This document shows positions 1 through 9,127 of a DNA stretch of 64,000 nucleotides, one piece after another. The DNA comes from Betaproteobacteria bacterium (lineage in GTDB: Bacteria > Pseudomonadota > Gammaproteobacteria > Burkholderiales > SG8-41): positions 1-64,000 of the forward strand of contig JAKFUS010000033.1 of assembly GCA_021732605.1 (NCBI GenBank), given 5' to 3'. Within the stretch, counting starts at the first letter, position 1; each line of letters starts with the position of its first letter. The translations under genes were made by a program, and so were the position numbers. The notes under the pieces are model-generated. The model saw nothing but the letters and a program-made list of their open reading frames with translations. It ran no database searches and had not been told where the DNA came from.

Positions 1-5
1 CTGTC

Positions 6-647
6 ATGAGCATCAAAGTGCTGATCGCCGATGACCACGCCATGATGAGCGAAGGCCTGAAAACGCTGATCGAGACCGGGGCTGCGGCCACCGTGGTCGC
101 CATCGTCGGCAACGGACGCGAGGCAGTTCAGGCCTCACTCCGTCTCAATCCCGATGTCGTGGTCATGGACATTTCGATGCCGGACCTGAACGGCATCGAG
201 GCCACCCGTCTCATCCGCGAACGCTGTCCTGCCACGCAGATCGTCATCCTGTCAATGCACTCGGACCGGGAACAGGTGCATCGCGCATTTGCTGCCGGCG
301 CGATCGGCTACGTACTCAAGGAAGCAGCCGGCGCCGAAGTACTCTCGGCTGTTCGTGCCGCCGCCGGTGGTCGCCGCTATCTGAGCAGCGCCATGGATGA
401 ACACACCATCAACCGGGACGCACCGCTTTCAAACTCGCCGCTTGCCAGTTTGTCCTCGCGCGAACGCCAGGTGCTGCAACTGGTTGTTGAAGGCAAATCC
501 AGCGCAGAAATTGCCGGCATCGTGCATCTCTCGCCCAAAACCGTGGAAACCTATCGCAGCCGCCTGATGAAAAAGCTGGGGGTCACGGATATCCCCGCGC
601 TGGTCAAGTTCGCTGTTCTTAACGGCATTACCAGCCTGGATTCATGA
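6..647 (+). CDS. LuxR/NarL-type response regulator
   Basis: A 213-residue two-domain regulator. The receiver domain spans about residues 3-120, with the acidic pair D9/D10, the phospho-acceptor D55 in VVVMD and the conserved lysine K105. A LuxR-type helix-turn-helix follows at about 147-208 (SSRERQVLQL, then SPKTVETYRSRL). By family it is phosphorylated by a sensor kinase and then binds DNA. The ATG lies six bases into the window, so its promoter and any upstream partner are not visible. It heads a same-strand run of signalling genes that includes a histidine kinase, which may be its partner, though the 138-base gap suggests separate transcription. Confidence 0.93.
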   Translation: MSIKVLIADDHAMMSEGLKTLIETGAAATVVAIVGNGREAVQASLRLNPDVVVMDISMPDLNGIEATRLIRERCPATQIVILSMHSDREQVHRAFAAGAIGYVLKEAAGAEVLSAVRAAAGGRRYLSSAMDEHTINRDAPLSNSPLASLSSRERQVLQLVVEGKSSAEIAGIVHLSPKTVETYRSRLMKKLGVTDIPALVKFAVLNGITSLDS

Positions 648-663
648 TTACCGAGGAATTCGT

Positions 664-681
664 TATAAGTATTTGATTTTA
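664..681 (-). promoter_or_regulatory. IHF-like intergenic motif, copy 1
   Basis: Read on the minus strand this AT-rich site contains AAATCAAATACTTATA, which fits the IHF consensus WATCAANNNNTTR exactly and is flanked by an A-rich tract. It lies between the LuxR regulator and the receiver-only gene. Similar sequences occur in at least five other intergenic regions of the window. IHF binding is inferred from the consensus only. Confidence 0.45.
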
Positions 682-785
682 TTGTATTTTTTTACAAAAA
701 CTCTCCAGTTCTCCCTACAGACCCCGCCCGGGGCCATGCCGTTTAATGACGGCATGAACACATCCCTCAAGCACCAACCTGCGCC

Positions 786-1193
786 ATGCCCGCGAAACAG
801 CCAATCACCCTGCTGATCGTCGAGGATCGAAAATCATTTCGCGATGTTCTGTGCGAGTTTATTGCATTGCAATTTCCGCATTTCAAGCTGATTGAGGCAG
901 AAACCGGCACAGCAGCATTGCAAAAATTTGAACAGCACCAACCGCGACTGGTCATCATGGACATCCAGCTTCCCGAAATCAGCGGTATTGAAGCCACTCG
1001 CCGCATCAAGGCGCAGGCGCCCGCCACGACCGTGATTGCCATGTCGATGCTGACCGAAGCGCATATCGCCGAACAGGCACTCGCTGCCGGCGCCACCGCC
1101 TTCATCAACAAAAACAATTTGTTCCGGGAGCTTGCGCCGCTGATCCAGCAACTCGGCACGACCGATCCCGACGCCACACACACGGACCGATGA
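786..1193 (+). CDS. Single-domain response regulator
   Basis: A 135-residue stand-alone receiver protein with D13/E14-type acidic residues (IVEDR), phospho-acceptor D59 in LVIMD, and K109 near the C-terminus. There is no output domain, so it probably acts by protein contact or as a phosphorelay intermediate. Its stop overlaps the next possible start by four bases (ATGA), and the histidine kinase begins about 225 bases downstream, which suggests one transcription unit. The cognate kinase is inferred from position only. Confidence 0.88.
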   Translation: MPAKQPITLLIVEDRKSFRDVLCEFIALQFPHFKLIEAETGTAALQKFEQHQPRLVIMDIQLPEISGIEATRRIKAQAPATTVIAMSMLTEAHIAEQALAAGATAFINKNNLFRELAPLIQQLGTTDPDATHTDR

Positions 1194-1429
1194 CCGCTTC
1201 GATGAAAAACCCGATATCCAATCCCGGCGATGGCGTTGACCTCGCCACGGCCCAGCCAGCCTTGCCGCAGTATCTGCTGCCCATTCATAAGGAGTACAGG
1301 CTGCGAGTGCAGCGCTTGTACCTAGCCTCCGCTCGGGACTACGGAAATATCACCCTCCGGGATTTCCAGTACGAGCAGAAACCTGAAGCCACGACGTCGC
1401 ACGACATTGCGCCAAGCCATGCGTCTTGA
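1190..1429 (+). CDS. Hypothetical small protein
   Basis: A possible 79-residue protein whose ATG overlaps the stop of the preceding receiver gene (ATGA) and whose end overlaps the histidine kinase start by 11 bases. It has no signal peptide, membrane segment or family I recognise. The overlaps at both ends favour translational coupling. The composition is unremarkable and no Shine-Dalgarno sequence is obvious, so it may instead be a non-coding spacer. Confidence 0.35.
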   Translation: MTASMKNPISNPGDGVDLATAQPALPQYLLPIHKEYRLRVQRLYLASARDYGNITLRDFQYEQKPEATTSHDIAPSHAS

Positions 1430-2897
1430 CCTGAAAATTCTGTTACCCGCACTGCTCAGCCTGGTGTTACTGGCCGGCATCGGCATTTCTGTGTCGGTTT
1501 CTCTGCATCAACAGCAAAAATCGCTGCTGGCAACCAGCGAAAAACTGCTGCTGTCGAACAAATTGATCTCGGGATTTCGCCAGCAGAACGCCGCGATTAA
1601 AAGCAATCTCTTGCTGTACATGCTCACCGGAAAAAGCAGCAGCCTCGCACTGATCGCAGATGCGAACAAAAAAATGGACGCCACCGCCGACGAATATTCA
1701 AAGCTTGCCGGCAATGACGGGGGCGCAACGCTGCTCAGGGAATTCCGGAAAACCCGTGCCGATATCGTTCAGACCCTGGGCGAAATGATTCACAGTCGCG
1801 TGACAAATGATGCCCCCTCGACAAGCAGGCTGACGGAAAAATGGGCGCTGCAGCACACGCAGGTTGAGTCCCGCCTGCAGGATCTGGAAGCCTTGAAGGC
1901 CACCCTGACAAAAGAAGCACTGTCTGAAATAGCACATGCTCACGACCATATGCTGCATGCCACCTTGGCTGGCATTCTCCTCGCCATTCTGGTTTTGACG
2001 GCAGCATTCCTTTATATCCGGCACAACGTATCCCGTCGCTTGCTGGCACTTGTCGAAGGCGCGAAACAGATCGGATACGGCCAGTTGACGCATCGCATCG
2101 GTCTTGCCAAAACCGATGAAATAGGAATGCTGGGAGAAGCATTTGACAATATGGCAGAGCATCTGCAGACCGGCCGCGGGGAAATCGATGCACGGTTGCA
2201 GGAGCGCGACGCCGCGATCCAGGAACTGGAGGCATTCTGTTACTCCGTTTCACATGATCTGCGCGCGCCGCTGCGGGCCGTTGACGGCTTCGCACACCTG
2301 ACCGCACGGGAACTGGGAGAAAACGCGCCTCCCAAAGCCCGTCTTCATCTGCAACGGGTGCGCGACAGCGCGCAACAAATGGGCATGCTGATCGATGATC
2401 TGCTGGCCCTGTCACGTTTTTCACGCCAGCCTCTGACGGCACAAAACGTTGCCGGCAAACCGCTGGTGCAGGAATGCCTGCAGATGCTCGGCAGTGAGTA
2501 CGACACGACTCAGACGCGCGTCGCCGTTGGTGAAATTCCGTCCTGCCATGGCGATCCGCAGTTGCTGAAACAGGTCTGGATAAACCTGATTTCCAACGCG
2601 CTCAAATACAGCAGCAAACGGGAAGACTCGCGCGTTGAAATCGGCAGCCTGCAGCAGGCCGATGAAACCGTCTACTTCGTGCGCGACAACGGCGCCGGTT
2701 TCGACATGCGCTACGCCGACAAACTGTTCGGTGTATTCCAGCGGCTGCATGCCGCCAGGGAATTTCCCGGCACCGGCGTCGGCCTCGCCATCGTTCAACG
2801 CATCATCAAGCGCCATGGCGGACGTGTCTGGGCTGAAGCCGCCCTGAATCAGGGTGCGGCATTCTTTTTTACCGTGGGAGCGCCCCGTCATGCATAA
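1419..2897 (+). CDS. Membrane sensor histidine kinase, phytochrome-like kinase core
   Basis: About 492 residues. A transmembrane helix at about 4-26 and another at about 180-202 flank a periplasmic helical sensor region, followed by a HAMP linker (about 203-254). The dimerisation/phospho-acceptor domain has VSHDLRAPLR with H279. The ATPase domain has the N-box WINLISNALKYS, then DNGAGFDM and GTGVGLAIVQRI. The kinase core resembles Cph1-type kinases, which usually pair with Rcp1-like receivers such as the next gene. The ATG at 1419 is preferred over an in-frame TTG at 1407. It overlaps nothing downstream except the spurious extension of the next gene. Confidence 0.93.
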   Translation: MRLDLKILLPALLSLVLLAGIGISVSVSLHQQQKSLLATSEKLLLSNKLISGFRQQNAAIKSNLLLYMLTGKSSSLALIADANKKMDATADEYSKLAGNDGGATLLREFRKTRADIVQTLGEMIHSRVTNDAPSTSRLTEKWALQHTQVESRLQDLEALKATLTKEALSEIAHAHDHMLHATLAGILLAILVLTAAFLYIRHNVSRRLLALVEGAKQIGYGQLTHRIGLAKTDEIGMLGEAFDNMAEHLQTGRGEIDARLQERDAAIQELEAFCYSVSHDLRAPLRAVDGFAHLTARELGENAPPKARLHLQRVRDSAQQMGMLIDDLLALSRFSRQPLTAQNVAGKPLVQECLQMLGSEYDTTQTRVAVGEIPSCHGDPQLLKQVWINLISNALKYSSKREDSRVEIGSLQQADETVYFVRDNGAGFDMRYADKLFGVFQRLHAAREFPGTGVGLAIVQRIIKRHGGRVWAEAALNQGAAFFFTVGAPRHA

Positions 2898-3342
2898 CCA
2901 ATCCGTCGAAATCCTGCTGATTGAAGACAATCCCGATGACGAAGAACTGGCCCTGCTCGCGCTGGAGGAATACCGCCCCTCCAACCGGATCAAGGTGCTG
3001 CGCGATGGCGCAGAAGCGCTGGACTACCTGTCACGCAGCTGCGAACCTGCAGGCCCGAATTTCACCCAATTCAAACCCAAGCTGATCCTGCTGGATCTCA
3101 AGCTGCCCAAAGTCAGCGGGCTGGAAGTTCTGAGGTTCATCAAAGGCAATGCAATCACCAGGACCATTCCCGTGGTCGTGCTGACTTCTTCACGGGAAGA
3201 CCGCGACATCATCGAAAGCTACGATCTCGGCGTCAACAGTTACATCGTGAAACCGGTGACGTTCGAACAGCTGGTTGAAGCCGTCCGGCAGATCGGCATG
3301 TACTGGTTGCTGCTGAATCAGCCGCCTGCTGCCGGACACTGA
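2890..3342 (+). CDS. Rcp1-like response regulator
   Basis: A 150-residue single receiver domain with the acidic residues of LIEDNPDD, phospho-acceptor D69 in LILLD, a Thr/Ser switch in VVLTSSRED and K121 in IVKPV. The DNPDDEEL start and the insert before the phosphorylation site are typical of receivers paired with phytochrome-like kinases. The ATG at 2890 overlaps the end of the kinase gene by eight bases, so the two are almost certainly co-translated partners. An earlier in-frame start would only extend into the kinase gene. Confidence 0.92.
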   Translation: MHNQSVEILLIEDNPDDEELALLALEEYRPSNRIKVLRDGAEALDYLSRSCEPAGPNFTQFKPKLILLDLKLPKVSGLEVLRFIKGNAITRTIPVVVLTSSREDRDIIESYDLGVNSYIVKPVTFEQLVEAVRQIGMYWLLLNQPPAAGH

Positions 3343-3377
3343 AACCGGTGCAGACAGCATCGCACCAGGGAACTCAC

Positions 3378-6300
3378 ATGACCCCATTACGCATACTGAT
3401 CATCGAAGACAATCCGCTCGACGCAGAATTGCTCTGCGCCGGCCTCAAGGACAGCGGTCACGCATTCGATTTCAACGTGGTGGAAACCGAGCCCGACTTT
3501 ATCGCCGCGCTTGATGACGAACCCCAGATCATCTTCTCCGACTACAGGCTTCCGGCATTCAGCGGACTGCACGCACTGAAACTGGTGCGCAGCCGCGGGC
3601 TGGCAACCCAGCTCATCATGATCTCCGGCTCCATCGGTGATGAGCTGGTGGTGGAGGTGATGCATGCAGGCGCGGACGACTTCATCCACAAGGACAAACT
3701 GAACCACCTTGAAGGCGCGCTCAACCGCGCCCTGCAAAGGGCAAAGTCTCTCGCGGCATTGCAGTCCGCCCGTATCGAAGTTGAACGACTGGCTTCCATT
3801 GTTGAATCCAGCAACGACGCCATCATCAGCCGCGATTTTCACAGAAAAATCCTGTCGTGGAACGCCGCAGCGGAGCGCATGTTCGGATGGGATGCACAGG
3901 AAATCATCGGGAAATCAATACTGTACATCGTACCGGAAAACCGCGGGGGCGAGCTGGATGCCCTGATCGAACGCGCCCTGGCGGGAAAAATCATCGAACC
4001 GGTTGAAGCCGTGCGGAAGCACAAGGACGGCCGGCGCATAGATGTATCCATTACAGTCTCAGCGCTTAAACAATCGGACGGCTCCGCCACCGCGATCGCA
4101 TTCATCTACCGCGACATCACCGAGAAAAAACGGCTGCAAAGGGAAGCGCAGCGCAAATCCGAGATCAGCCGGCTGATGGAAACCCTTGCACGCACCATCA
4201 ACGAATCCGCGAATCCGCAGGACGCCATGCACCAGTGTCTGGTGGAGATCTTCCGGCACGGCAGCTGGGCCGCAGGACGTCTTGCATTTTTTGACCCGCA
4301 TTCCCTTGATGGCGCCATCCATTCATCGATTTGGCACACTGTTGTCCCCGGGGAATACCCGGATCTGACCAATGCATCCACCAATGTCGCGCATAGCCGG
4401 GGGCCGGGCCGTTTCATCGGAAAACTGATCCGCGAAAAAACGCCGGTCTGGATCCCCGACATCTCGCGACTGGAAAATGGCGGGCGATTGAGTGTGGCGG
4501 CACAATCCGGCTTGCGCACGGCATTCGCATTTCCCATCATCGCGAACGGCGATGTGATCGCGTTCATGGAATTTTTTTCGGGAGAAACCCTCAATCCCAA
4601 TGGACTGCTTCTGGAAAATATCAGCAGCGTCGGTTCACAACTGGCGCGCCTGATCGAACGCCACTGGGCTGAATCCGCCCTGCGGGAAAGCGAAGCCCAG
4701 ACCCGGGCAATCCTCGAAGCCCAGCCCGAATCCGTCATGGTGGTGACGGCGGACGGCAATCTGGTTGAAATAAACTGCGCCGGCCTGGGCATGATGGAAG
4801 CGGAGTCCATAGAGCAGGCACGCCAGCATGGCCTGTTCAATTTCGTGATACCGGCATATCAAGCTTGTTACTCCGAACACATCTCCAAAGTACTCGCAGG
4901 CGCCGCTTCCACGCTGGAGTTCCAGATGGCCGGGATCAAGGGAACCTGCCGCTGGATGGAAACGCACGCCAAACCGATCATGCTCCCGGGAAGCAACGCC
5001 ACTGCCATGCTTTGCGTCACGCGCGACATCACCAAACGCAAGCAGGCTGAGGAACGCATTACCCATCTGTCGCAAAATGATGCGCTGACCGGACTGCCCA
5101 ACCGCGCGGTATTCCGCGACCGTCTCGGCATCGCCATCGCGCGAGCCGGGCGTCGCAACGAGCATCTGGGCATCCTGCTGCTTGATCTTGACCGTTTCAA
5201 GCAGATCAATGATGGTCTGGGACTGGAAGCGGGTGATGAGATGCTGCGTCAGGTTGCCTTACGCCTCAAACATACCCTGCGCGACGTGGACACCATCGCG
5301 CGACTGGGAAGCAACGAGTTCGCGCTGCTGGCCGAAGGGATCCCCGGCAGCGAGAGTGCGGCAACCATTGCCGGAAAGCTGGGCAAGGCTTTCACCGAGC
5401 CTTTCACCATTGCCGGATCCGAGGTGGTTACCACCGCCAGCATCGGTATCTGCATGCACCCGAACGACGCTGGAACAGAAGATCCTGACCAGTTGATCGA
5501 GCATGCCGAAACAGCCATGCGCCAGGTCAAGCGCGACGGCGGCGGCAATTACCAGTTTTTCGAGGCTGTTCCCAACGTGCGCCGTGGGCAGCGTCTCGGC
5601 ATGGAAATGCTTCTGCGCCAGGCGCTGGCCCGCGGCGAATTTGAACTGCATTACCAGCCCAAAGTCCGGTTGCAGACTGGAACCATCACCGGGGTGGAGG
5701 CGCTGCTGCGCTGGAACAATCCGGAACTGGGGCAAGTCAGTCCGGCCCAGTTTATTCCCGTCGCCGAAGAAACCGGACTCATCGTGCCAATCGGGGAATG
5801 GGTGCTGCGTACGGCCTGCATACAGACGAGCGCCTGGCACGCCCGGGGCCATGCCCTTAACATTGCAGTGAATCTTTCACCGCGCCAGTTCCGCCAGAAA
5901 GAGCTCCTCGGAATGGTAACCACAGTGCTGCAGGAAACAGGGCTGCCGCCGGAATGCCTCGAACTCGAAATCACCGAGGGCACGGCAATGGCGAATGCGG
6001 AACAAGCCATCAAGACGCTGCGTCAACTGAAAGAACTGGGCCTGAAACTTTCGGTGGACGACTTCGGCACCGGCTACTCCAGCCTTTCTTACCTCAAACG
6101 CTTTCCGATCGACTGCCTCAAAATTGATCGTTCTTTTGTGACTGATCTCGGCGCTGATGACAACAGTGGCGCCATCGTCCGCGCCACGATCGCACTCGCT
6201 CAAAACATGAATCTCAAAATCGTGGCAGAAGGGGTGGAAACCGAAATCCAGCGCGACTTCCTCACTCAGGCCGGCTGCGACGAATACCAGGGATTCCTGT

Positions 6301-6422
6301 TCAGCCGCCCGATTCCCGCTGTTGAACTTTCAAATTTGCTGGGCAAACCGCCCACGAACCACTCATGCCCGGAAAAACAGGTGGCAAAAAAGGGGGCGAA
6401 AAAAATCCGGTCCGCAGCCTGA
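3378..6422 (+). CDS. REC-PAS-GAF-PAS-GGDEF-EAL signalling protein
   Basis: About 1014 residues, cytoplasmic. Order of domains: receiver (1-120, acidic D11, acceptor D55 in IIFSD), PAS (about 140-255), GAF (about 280-430), PAS (about 435-560), GGDEF (about 575-735) and EAL (about 745-1000). The cyclase signature reads GSNEF, so diguanylate cyclase activity is probably lost. The EAL domain keeps EALLRW, DDFGTGYSS, KIDRSF and EGVET, so it is probably an active c-di-GMP phosphodiesterase. The ATG at 3378 directly precedes the receiver sequence. It is the likely output of the upstream kinase cluster, linking the phosphorelay to c-di-GMP turnover. Confidence 0.93.
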   Translation: MTPLRILIIEDNPLDAELLCAGLKDSGHAFDFNVVETEPDFIAALDDEPQIIFSDYRLPAFSGLHALKLVRSRGLATQLIMISGSIGDELVVEVMHAGADDFIHKDKLNHLEGALNRALQRAKSLAALQSARIEVERLASIVESSNDAIISRDFHRKILSWNAAAERMFGWDAQEIIGKSILYIVPENRGGELDALIERALAGKIIEPVEAVRKHKDGRRIDVSITVSALKQSDGSATAIAFIYRDITEKKRLQREAQRKSEISRLMETLARTINESANPQDAMHQCLVEIFRHGSWAAGRLAFFDPHSLDGAIHSSIWHTVVPGEYPDLTNASTNVAHSRGPGRFIGKLIREKTPVWIPDISRLENGGRLSVAAQSGLRTAFAFPIIANGDVIAFMEFFSGETLNPNGLLLENISSVGSQLARLIERHWAESALRESEAQTRAILEAQPESVMVVTADGNLVEINCAGLGMMEAESIEQARQHGLFNFVIPAYQACYSEHISKVLAGAASTLEFQMAGIKGTCRWMETHAKPIMLPGSNATAMLCVTRDITKRKQAEERITHLSQNDALTGLPNRAVFRDRLGIAIARAGRRNEHLGILLLDLDRFKQINDGLGLEAGDEMLRQVALRLKHTLRDVDTIARLGSNEFALLAEGIPGSESAATIAGKLGKAFTEPFTIAGSEVVTTASIGICMHPNDAGTEDPDQLIEHAETAMRQVKRDGGGNYQFFEAVPNVRRGQRLGMEMLLRQALARGEFELHYQPKVRLQTGTITGVEALLRWNNPELGQVSPAQFIPVAEETGLIVPIGEWVLRTACIQTSAWHARGHALNIAVNLSPRQFRQKELLGMVTTVLQETGLPPECLELEITEGTAMANAEQAIKTLRQLKELGLKLSVDDFGTGYSSLSYLKRFPIDCLKIDRSFVTDLGADDNSGAIVRATIALAQNMNLKIVAEGVETEIQRDFLTQAGCDEYQGFLFSRPIPAVELSNLLGKPPTNHSCPEKQVAKKGAKKIRSAA

Positions 6423-6471
6423 GATCGGTTCGCCAGGGCCTGTCATGGACTTGTTCGGAATGCCGCTTCTT

Positions 6472-6535
6472 TCCCTCATCTCCACCCTTCTGCTCGGCTC
6501 CAAGTGTGCCCTTGTCCCGGAGGGCCGGGGTGAGA
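6472..6535. repeat. Degenerate intergenic repeat copy
   Basis: This stretch starts CCCTCATC and ends with CCCTTGTCCCGGAGGGC and GGGGTGAG. It resembles 31492-31551, which shares the CAAGTGT.CCCTTGTCCC string. The flanks (CCCTCAY ... GRTGAGRG) resemble those of the palindromic repeat at 6551-6693, so it may be a decayed relative. It lies downstream of the EAL protein and overlaps no convincing gene. Confidence 0.5.
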
Positions 6536-6550
6536 GCGATACTAAATAAG

Positions 6551-6693
6551 AGCGCCTAACAAAATGAATGTGGCGTGGATACCGAGCGCTCCCTCACCCT
6601 CGGTCCCTCTCCCGGAGGGAGAGGGCAGTAAAGCCCTTCCCCCACCGGGGGAAGGGTTGGGATGAGGGCAGATTTTTCATTTTGTTAGGCGCT
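6551..6693. mobile_element. MITE-like palindromic element with 18-bp terminal inverted repeats
   Basis: A 143-bp non-coding element bounded by perfect inverted repeats: AGCGCCTAACAAAATGAA at 6551-6568 and its reverse complement at 6676-6693. The 78-bp core (6591-6668) holds two hairpins, CCCTCTCCCGGAGGGAGAGGG and CCCTTCCCCCACCGGGGGAAGGG. The core occurs again, inverted and diverged but of the same length, at 56439-56516. It sits between two convergent genes. It has no transposase, so any mobility would depend on enzymes encoded elsewhere. Confidence 0.7.
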
Positions 6694-6727
6694 TTAAGTA
6701 ATTGATTTAATTAATAAAATTATAAAG
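6694..6727 (-). promoter_or_regulatory. IHF-like intergenic motif, copy 2
   Basis: On the minus strand this reads TTAAATCAATTACTTAA within an AT-rich tract and fits WATCAANNNNTTR. It directly abuts the MITE-like element and lies downstream of pabB. Since both neighbouring genes end here, a promoter role is unlikely. A nucleoid-architectural role is possible. Confidence 0.4.
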
Positions 6728-6740
6728 TCCGTGACAGGAC

Positions 6741-8129
6741 CTAGGCTTCACGCTGACTGACCGCGCTCTGCTGCAGCAGGCTCAGCAGCGCCGCGGCCTT
6801 GTCGAAGGTTTCCTGATACTCGGCCTCGCGCTGCGAGTCGGCAACGATGCCGCCACCCGCCCAGAAACGCACCGTGCCGTGCGAATGCACCAGCGTGCGG
6901 ATCGCAATGTTCGTATCCATATTGCCGTCGTAACCGACATAACCGATGGCGCCGCAGTACACACCACGGCGATGCGGTTCGATTTCCTCGATGATCTGCA
7001 TCGCGCGCACTTTCGGCGCGCCGGTGATCGAACCGCCGGGAAACGCGCCGCGCAACAAATCAATGGCATCGCGTCCCGGCGCCAGCTTTCCTGTCACCGT
7101 GCTCACCAGATGATGCACCGTGGCAAAACTCTCGACTTCAAACAGCCTTGGCACCTTCACCGAACCCAGTTCGCAGTTTTTCGACAAGTCGTTGCGCAGC
7201 AGGTCGACAATCATCAGGTTTTCGGCGCGGTCTTTTTCACTGGCGACCAGTTCGGCGATCAATTCGGCATCCAGTCGCGGATGGCCTGCGCGCGGTCGTG
7301 TGCCCTTGATCGGCCTGGTTTCGACGTGGCGGTTTTCAACGCGCAGGAAACGCTCGGGTGATGCCGACAGGATCTGCGCGTACGGCGTCGACAGAAACGC
7401 CGAATACGGCGCGGGATTGATCAGGCGCAGCCGCTGATAGGCCAGCCACGGGTCGCCCGTGGCCTGCGCTGAAAAACGCTGCGCGAGATTGACCTGGTAA
7501 CAATCACCGGCGGTGATGTAATCGAGCACTCGATCAAAAGCGCTGCCGTAATGCTGCGGCGTCAGGTTCGATGTCACCGGGGAAGTCACCCGGAACGGCA
7601 CGCGACGGCGTTCAGGCGGCGTGTCGGTAAACAAGCGAACCAGCGCATTCCACTTCAAATCGGTATCGGGATCGCGCCCCTGTCCGGCCAGCCAGGCGCG
7701 ACGCTCGGAATGATCGACCACCACCGCCCAGTCGTAAATCCCGATGGCCATGTCCGGGATGCGCTCGGCATCGCGCGCACGCGCCGGCAGGCGTTCGATG
7801 CGCCGCGCCAGGTCATAACCGAAATAACCGATGGCGCCGCCGCTGAACGGCAGGTCGCCAGAGGAACCCGCATCCATAGCGACGTACTGCCGCAGCAATT
7901 CAAACGGATCGTCGCGCGACAGTTCAGTGCGTTCGGCATGTACTTCGGTCAGCGCACCACGCGTCACCAGCCGCAGGTACGGTTCGGCCGCGATGATGTC
8001 GTAACGCGCCTGCCCCGGATGATGCAGCCCGCTGTCGAGAAACACCGCCCACGGCCGATCCGCCACAGCCTCGAACAGCGCGGCGCTGTCCGGGCGATAG
8101 GGGAGTTCGGTCAATAACGGAATGGTCAT
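6741..8129 (-). CDS. pabB: Aminodeoxychorismate synthase component I
   Basis: A 462-residue chorismate-binding enzyme that, with a PabA glutaminase, converts chorismate to 4-amino-4-deoxychorismate for folate synthesis in the cytoplasm. The C-terminal chorismate-binding domain shows PIKGTRPRAG with K275, the lysine that marks PabB rather than anthranilate synthase TrpE. It also has PGGSITGAPK (364-373) and a C-terminal GGGIVADS. The length fits a PabB without a fused PabC lyase. No pabA or pabC lies next to it. An anthranilate synthase call is less likely because of the lysine. Confidence 0.92.
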   Translation of the reverse strand: MTIPLLTELPYRPDSAALFEAVADRPWAVFLDSGLHHPGQARYDIIAAEPYLRLVTRGALTEVHAERTELSRDDPFELLRQYVAMDAGSSGDLPFSGGAIGYFGYDLARRIERLPARARDAERIPDMAIGIYDWAVVVDHSERRAWLAGQGRDPDTDLKWNALVRLFTDTPPERRRVPFRVTSPVTSNLTPQHYGSAFDRVLDYITAGDCYQVNLAQRFSAQATGDPWLAYQRLRLINPAPYSAFLSTPYAQILSASPERFLRVENRHVETRPIKGTRPRAGHPRLDAELIAELVASEKDRAENLMIVDLLRNDLSKNCELGSVKVPRLFEVESFATVHHLVSTVTGKLAPGRDAIDLLRGAFPGGSITGAPKVRAMQIIEEIEPHRRGVYCGAIGYVGYDGNMDTNIAIRTLVHSHGTVRFWAGGGIVADSQREAEYQETFDKAAALLSLLQQSAVSQREA

Positions 8130-8251
8130 GCGTGCATTGTAGCGAAATCACCCATTCATCAGTCCGTCACAGTCACACTGCCGAAACATTGCCGCACTAA
8201 GCTGCAAGCCATGAAAACCGCATGCAATCAATTACTTTGCATTCAATACTG

Positions 8252-9052
8252 ATGACCATCCGGGTCCGCACCCTGTTCCTGTCAGACATCCACCTCGGCA
8301 CCCGCGCCTGCCAGGCCGAAAACCTGCTGGCCTTCCTGAAGGAACACGAGTGCGACAATCTGTTCCTGGTCGGCGACATCATTGATTTCTGGGCGATGAG
8401 CCGCTCGGTACACTGGCCCGCCAGCCACAACACCGTGGTGCAAAAAATACTCAAGCGGGCGCGCCACGACACCAGGGTCTACCTGATTCCCGGCAATCAC
8501 GACGAACTGCTGCGCGAACATGTCGATTCGAATTTCGGCGACGTGCATCTGGTGCGCGAATACGTGCACACCACCGCCGACGGCAAAAAATACCTGCTGC
8601 TGCACGGTGACGAATACGACCAGATCACCGCGCTGCACCGCTGGATATCCATCCTCGGCGACATTTCCTACACCTTCCTGATCCACCTCAATCGCGGCCT
8701 GTCCTGGCTGCGCCGCAAACTCGGCGTCAGCGGCCACTGGTCTTTGGCGGACTACGCCAAACGCAACGTGCTGCAGGCGGTGAGTTTCATCAGCGATTTC
8801 GAAACCGCGGTCGCGCACACCGCCGCGCAACGCGGCCTCGACGGTGTGATCTGCGGCCACATCCACACCGCCGCCCTGCGCAACATCGGGAACATCACTT
8901 ACATCAACTGCGGCGACTGGGTGGATAGCTGCACTGCCGTGGTCGAACACTATGACGGGCGCATGGAGCTGGTACGGTGGGAGCCGCAAGCTGCGGCGGC
9001 GAATGATGAGGAAGGCAAAGTGGTGCGGCTGCACACTGCGGATGCCGCCTAA
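8252..9052 (+). CDS. LpxH-like metallophosphoesterase
   Basis: A 266-residue calcineurin-like phosphoesterase. Metal-binding motifs appear in order: SDIHLG (11-16), GDIIDFW (41-47), GNHDE (81-85), LLHGDEYD (117-124) and GHIH (202-205). The closest family I recognise is the UDP-2,3-diacylglucosamine diphosphatase group of lipid A synthesis, but substrate cannot be fixed from sequence and other members act on different phosphates. The ATG at 8252 is chosen because the one at 8222 lies within a palindromic AT-rich motif and adds a non-conserved leader. It is divergent from pabB. Confidence 0.85.
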   Translation: MTIRVRTLFLSDIHLGTRACQAENLLAFLKEHECDNLFLVGDIIDFWAMSRSVHWPASHNTVVQKILKRARHDTRVYLIPGNHDELLREHVDSNFGDVHLVREYVHTTADGKKYLLLHGDEYDQITALHRWISILGDISYTFLIHLNRGLSWLRRKLGVSGHWSLADYAKRNVLQAVSFISDFETAVAHTAAQRGLDGVICGHIHTAALRNIGNITYINCGDWVDSCTAVVEHYDGRMELVRWEPQAAAANDEEGKVVRLHTADAA

Positions 9053-9127
9053 AATATACAATAAAATCAATGGTTTGCGAATCCCTCTCGAAGCGCGGAC
9101 ACCCGCATGCCGGATATCCGCACGGCG

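Noticed and set aside
834-1181. Minus-strand frame opposite the receiver gene
   Set aside because: It is a shadow of the receiver gene, whose catalytic residues are intact on the plus strand.
8222-8251. Alternative ATG for the LpxH-like gene
   Set aside because: It lies in an AT-rich palindrome (ATGCAA ... TTGCAT) and would add ten residues that are not part of the family domain.
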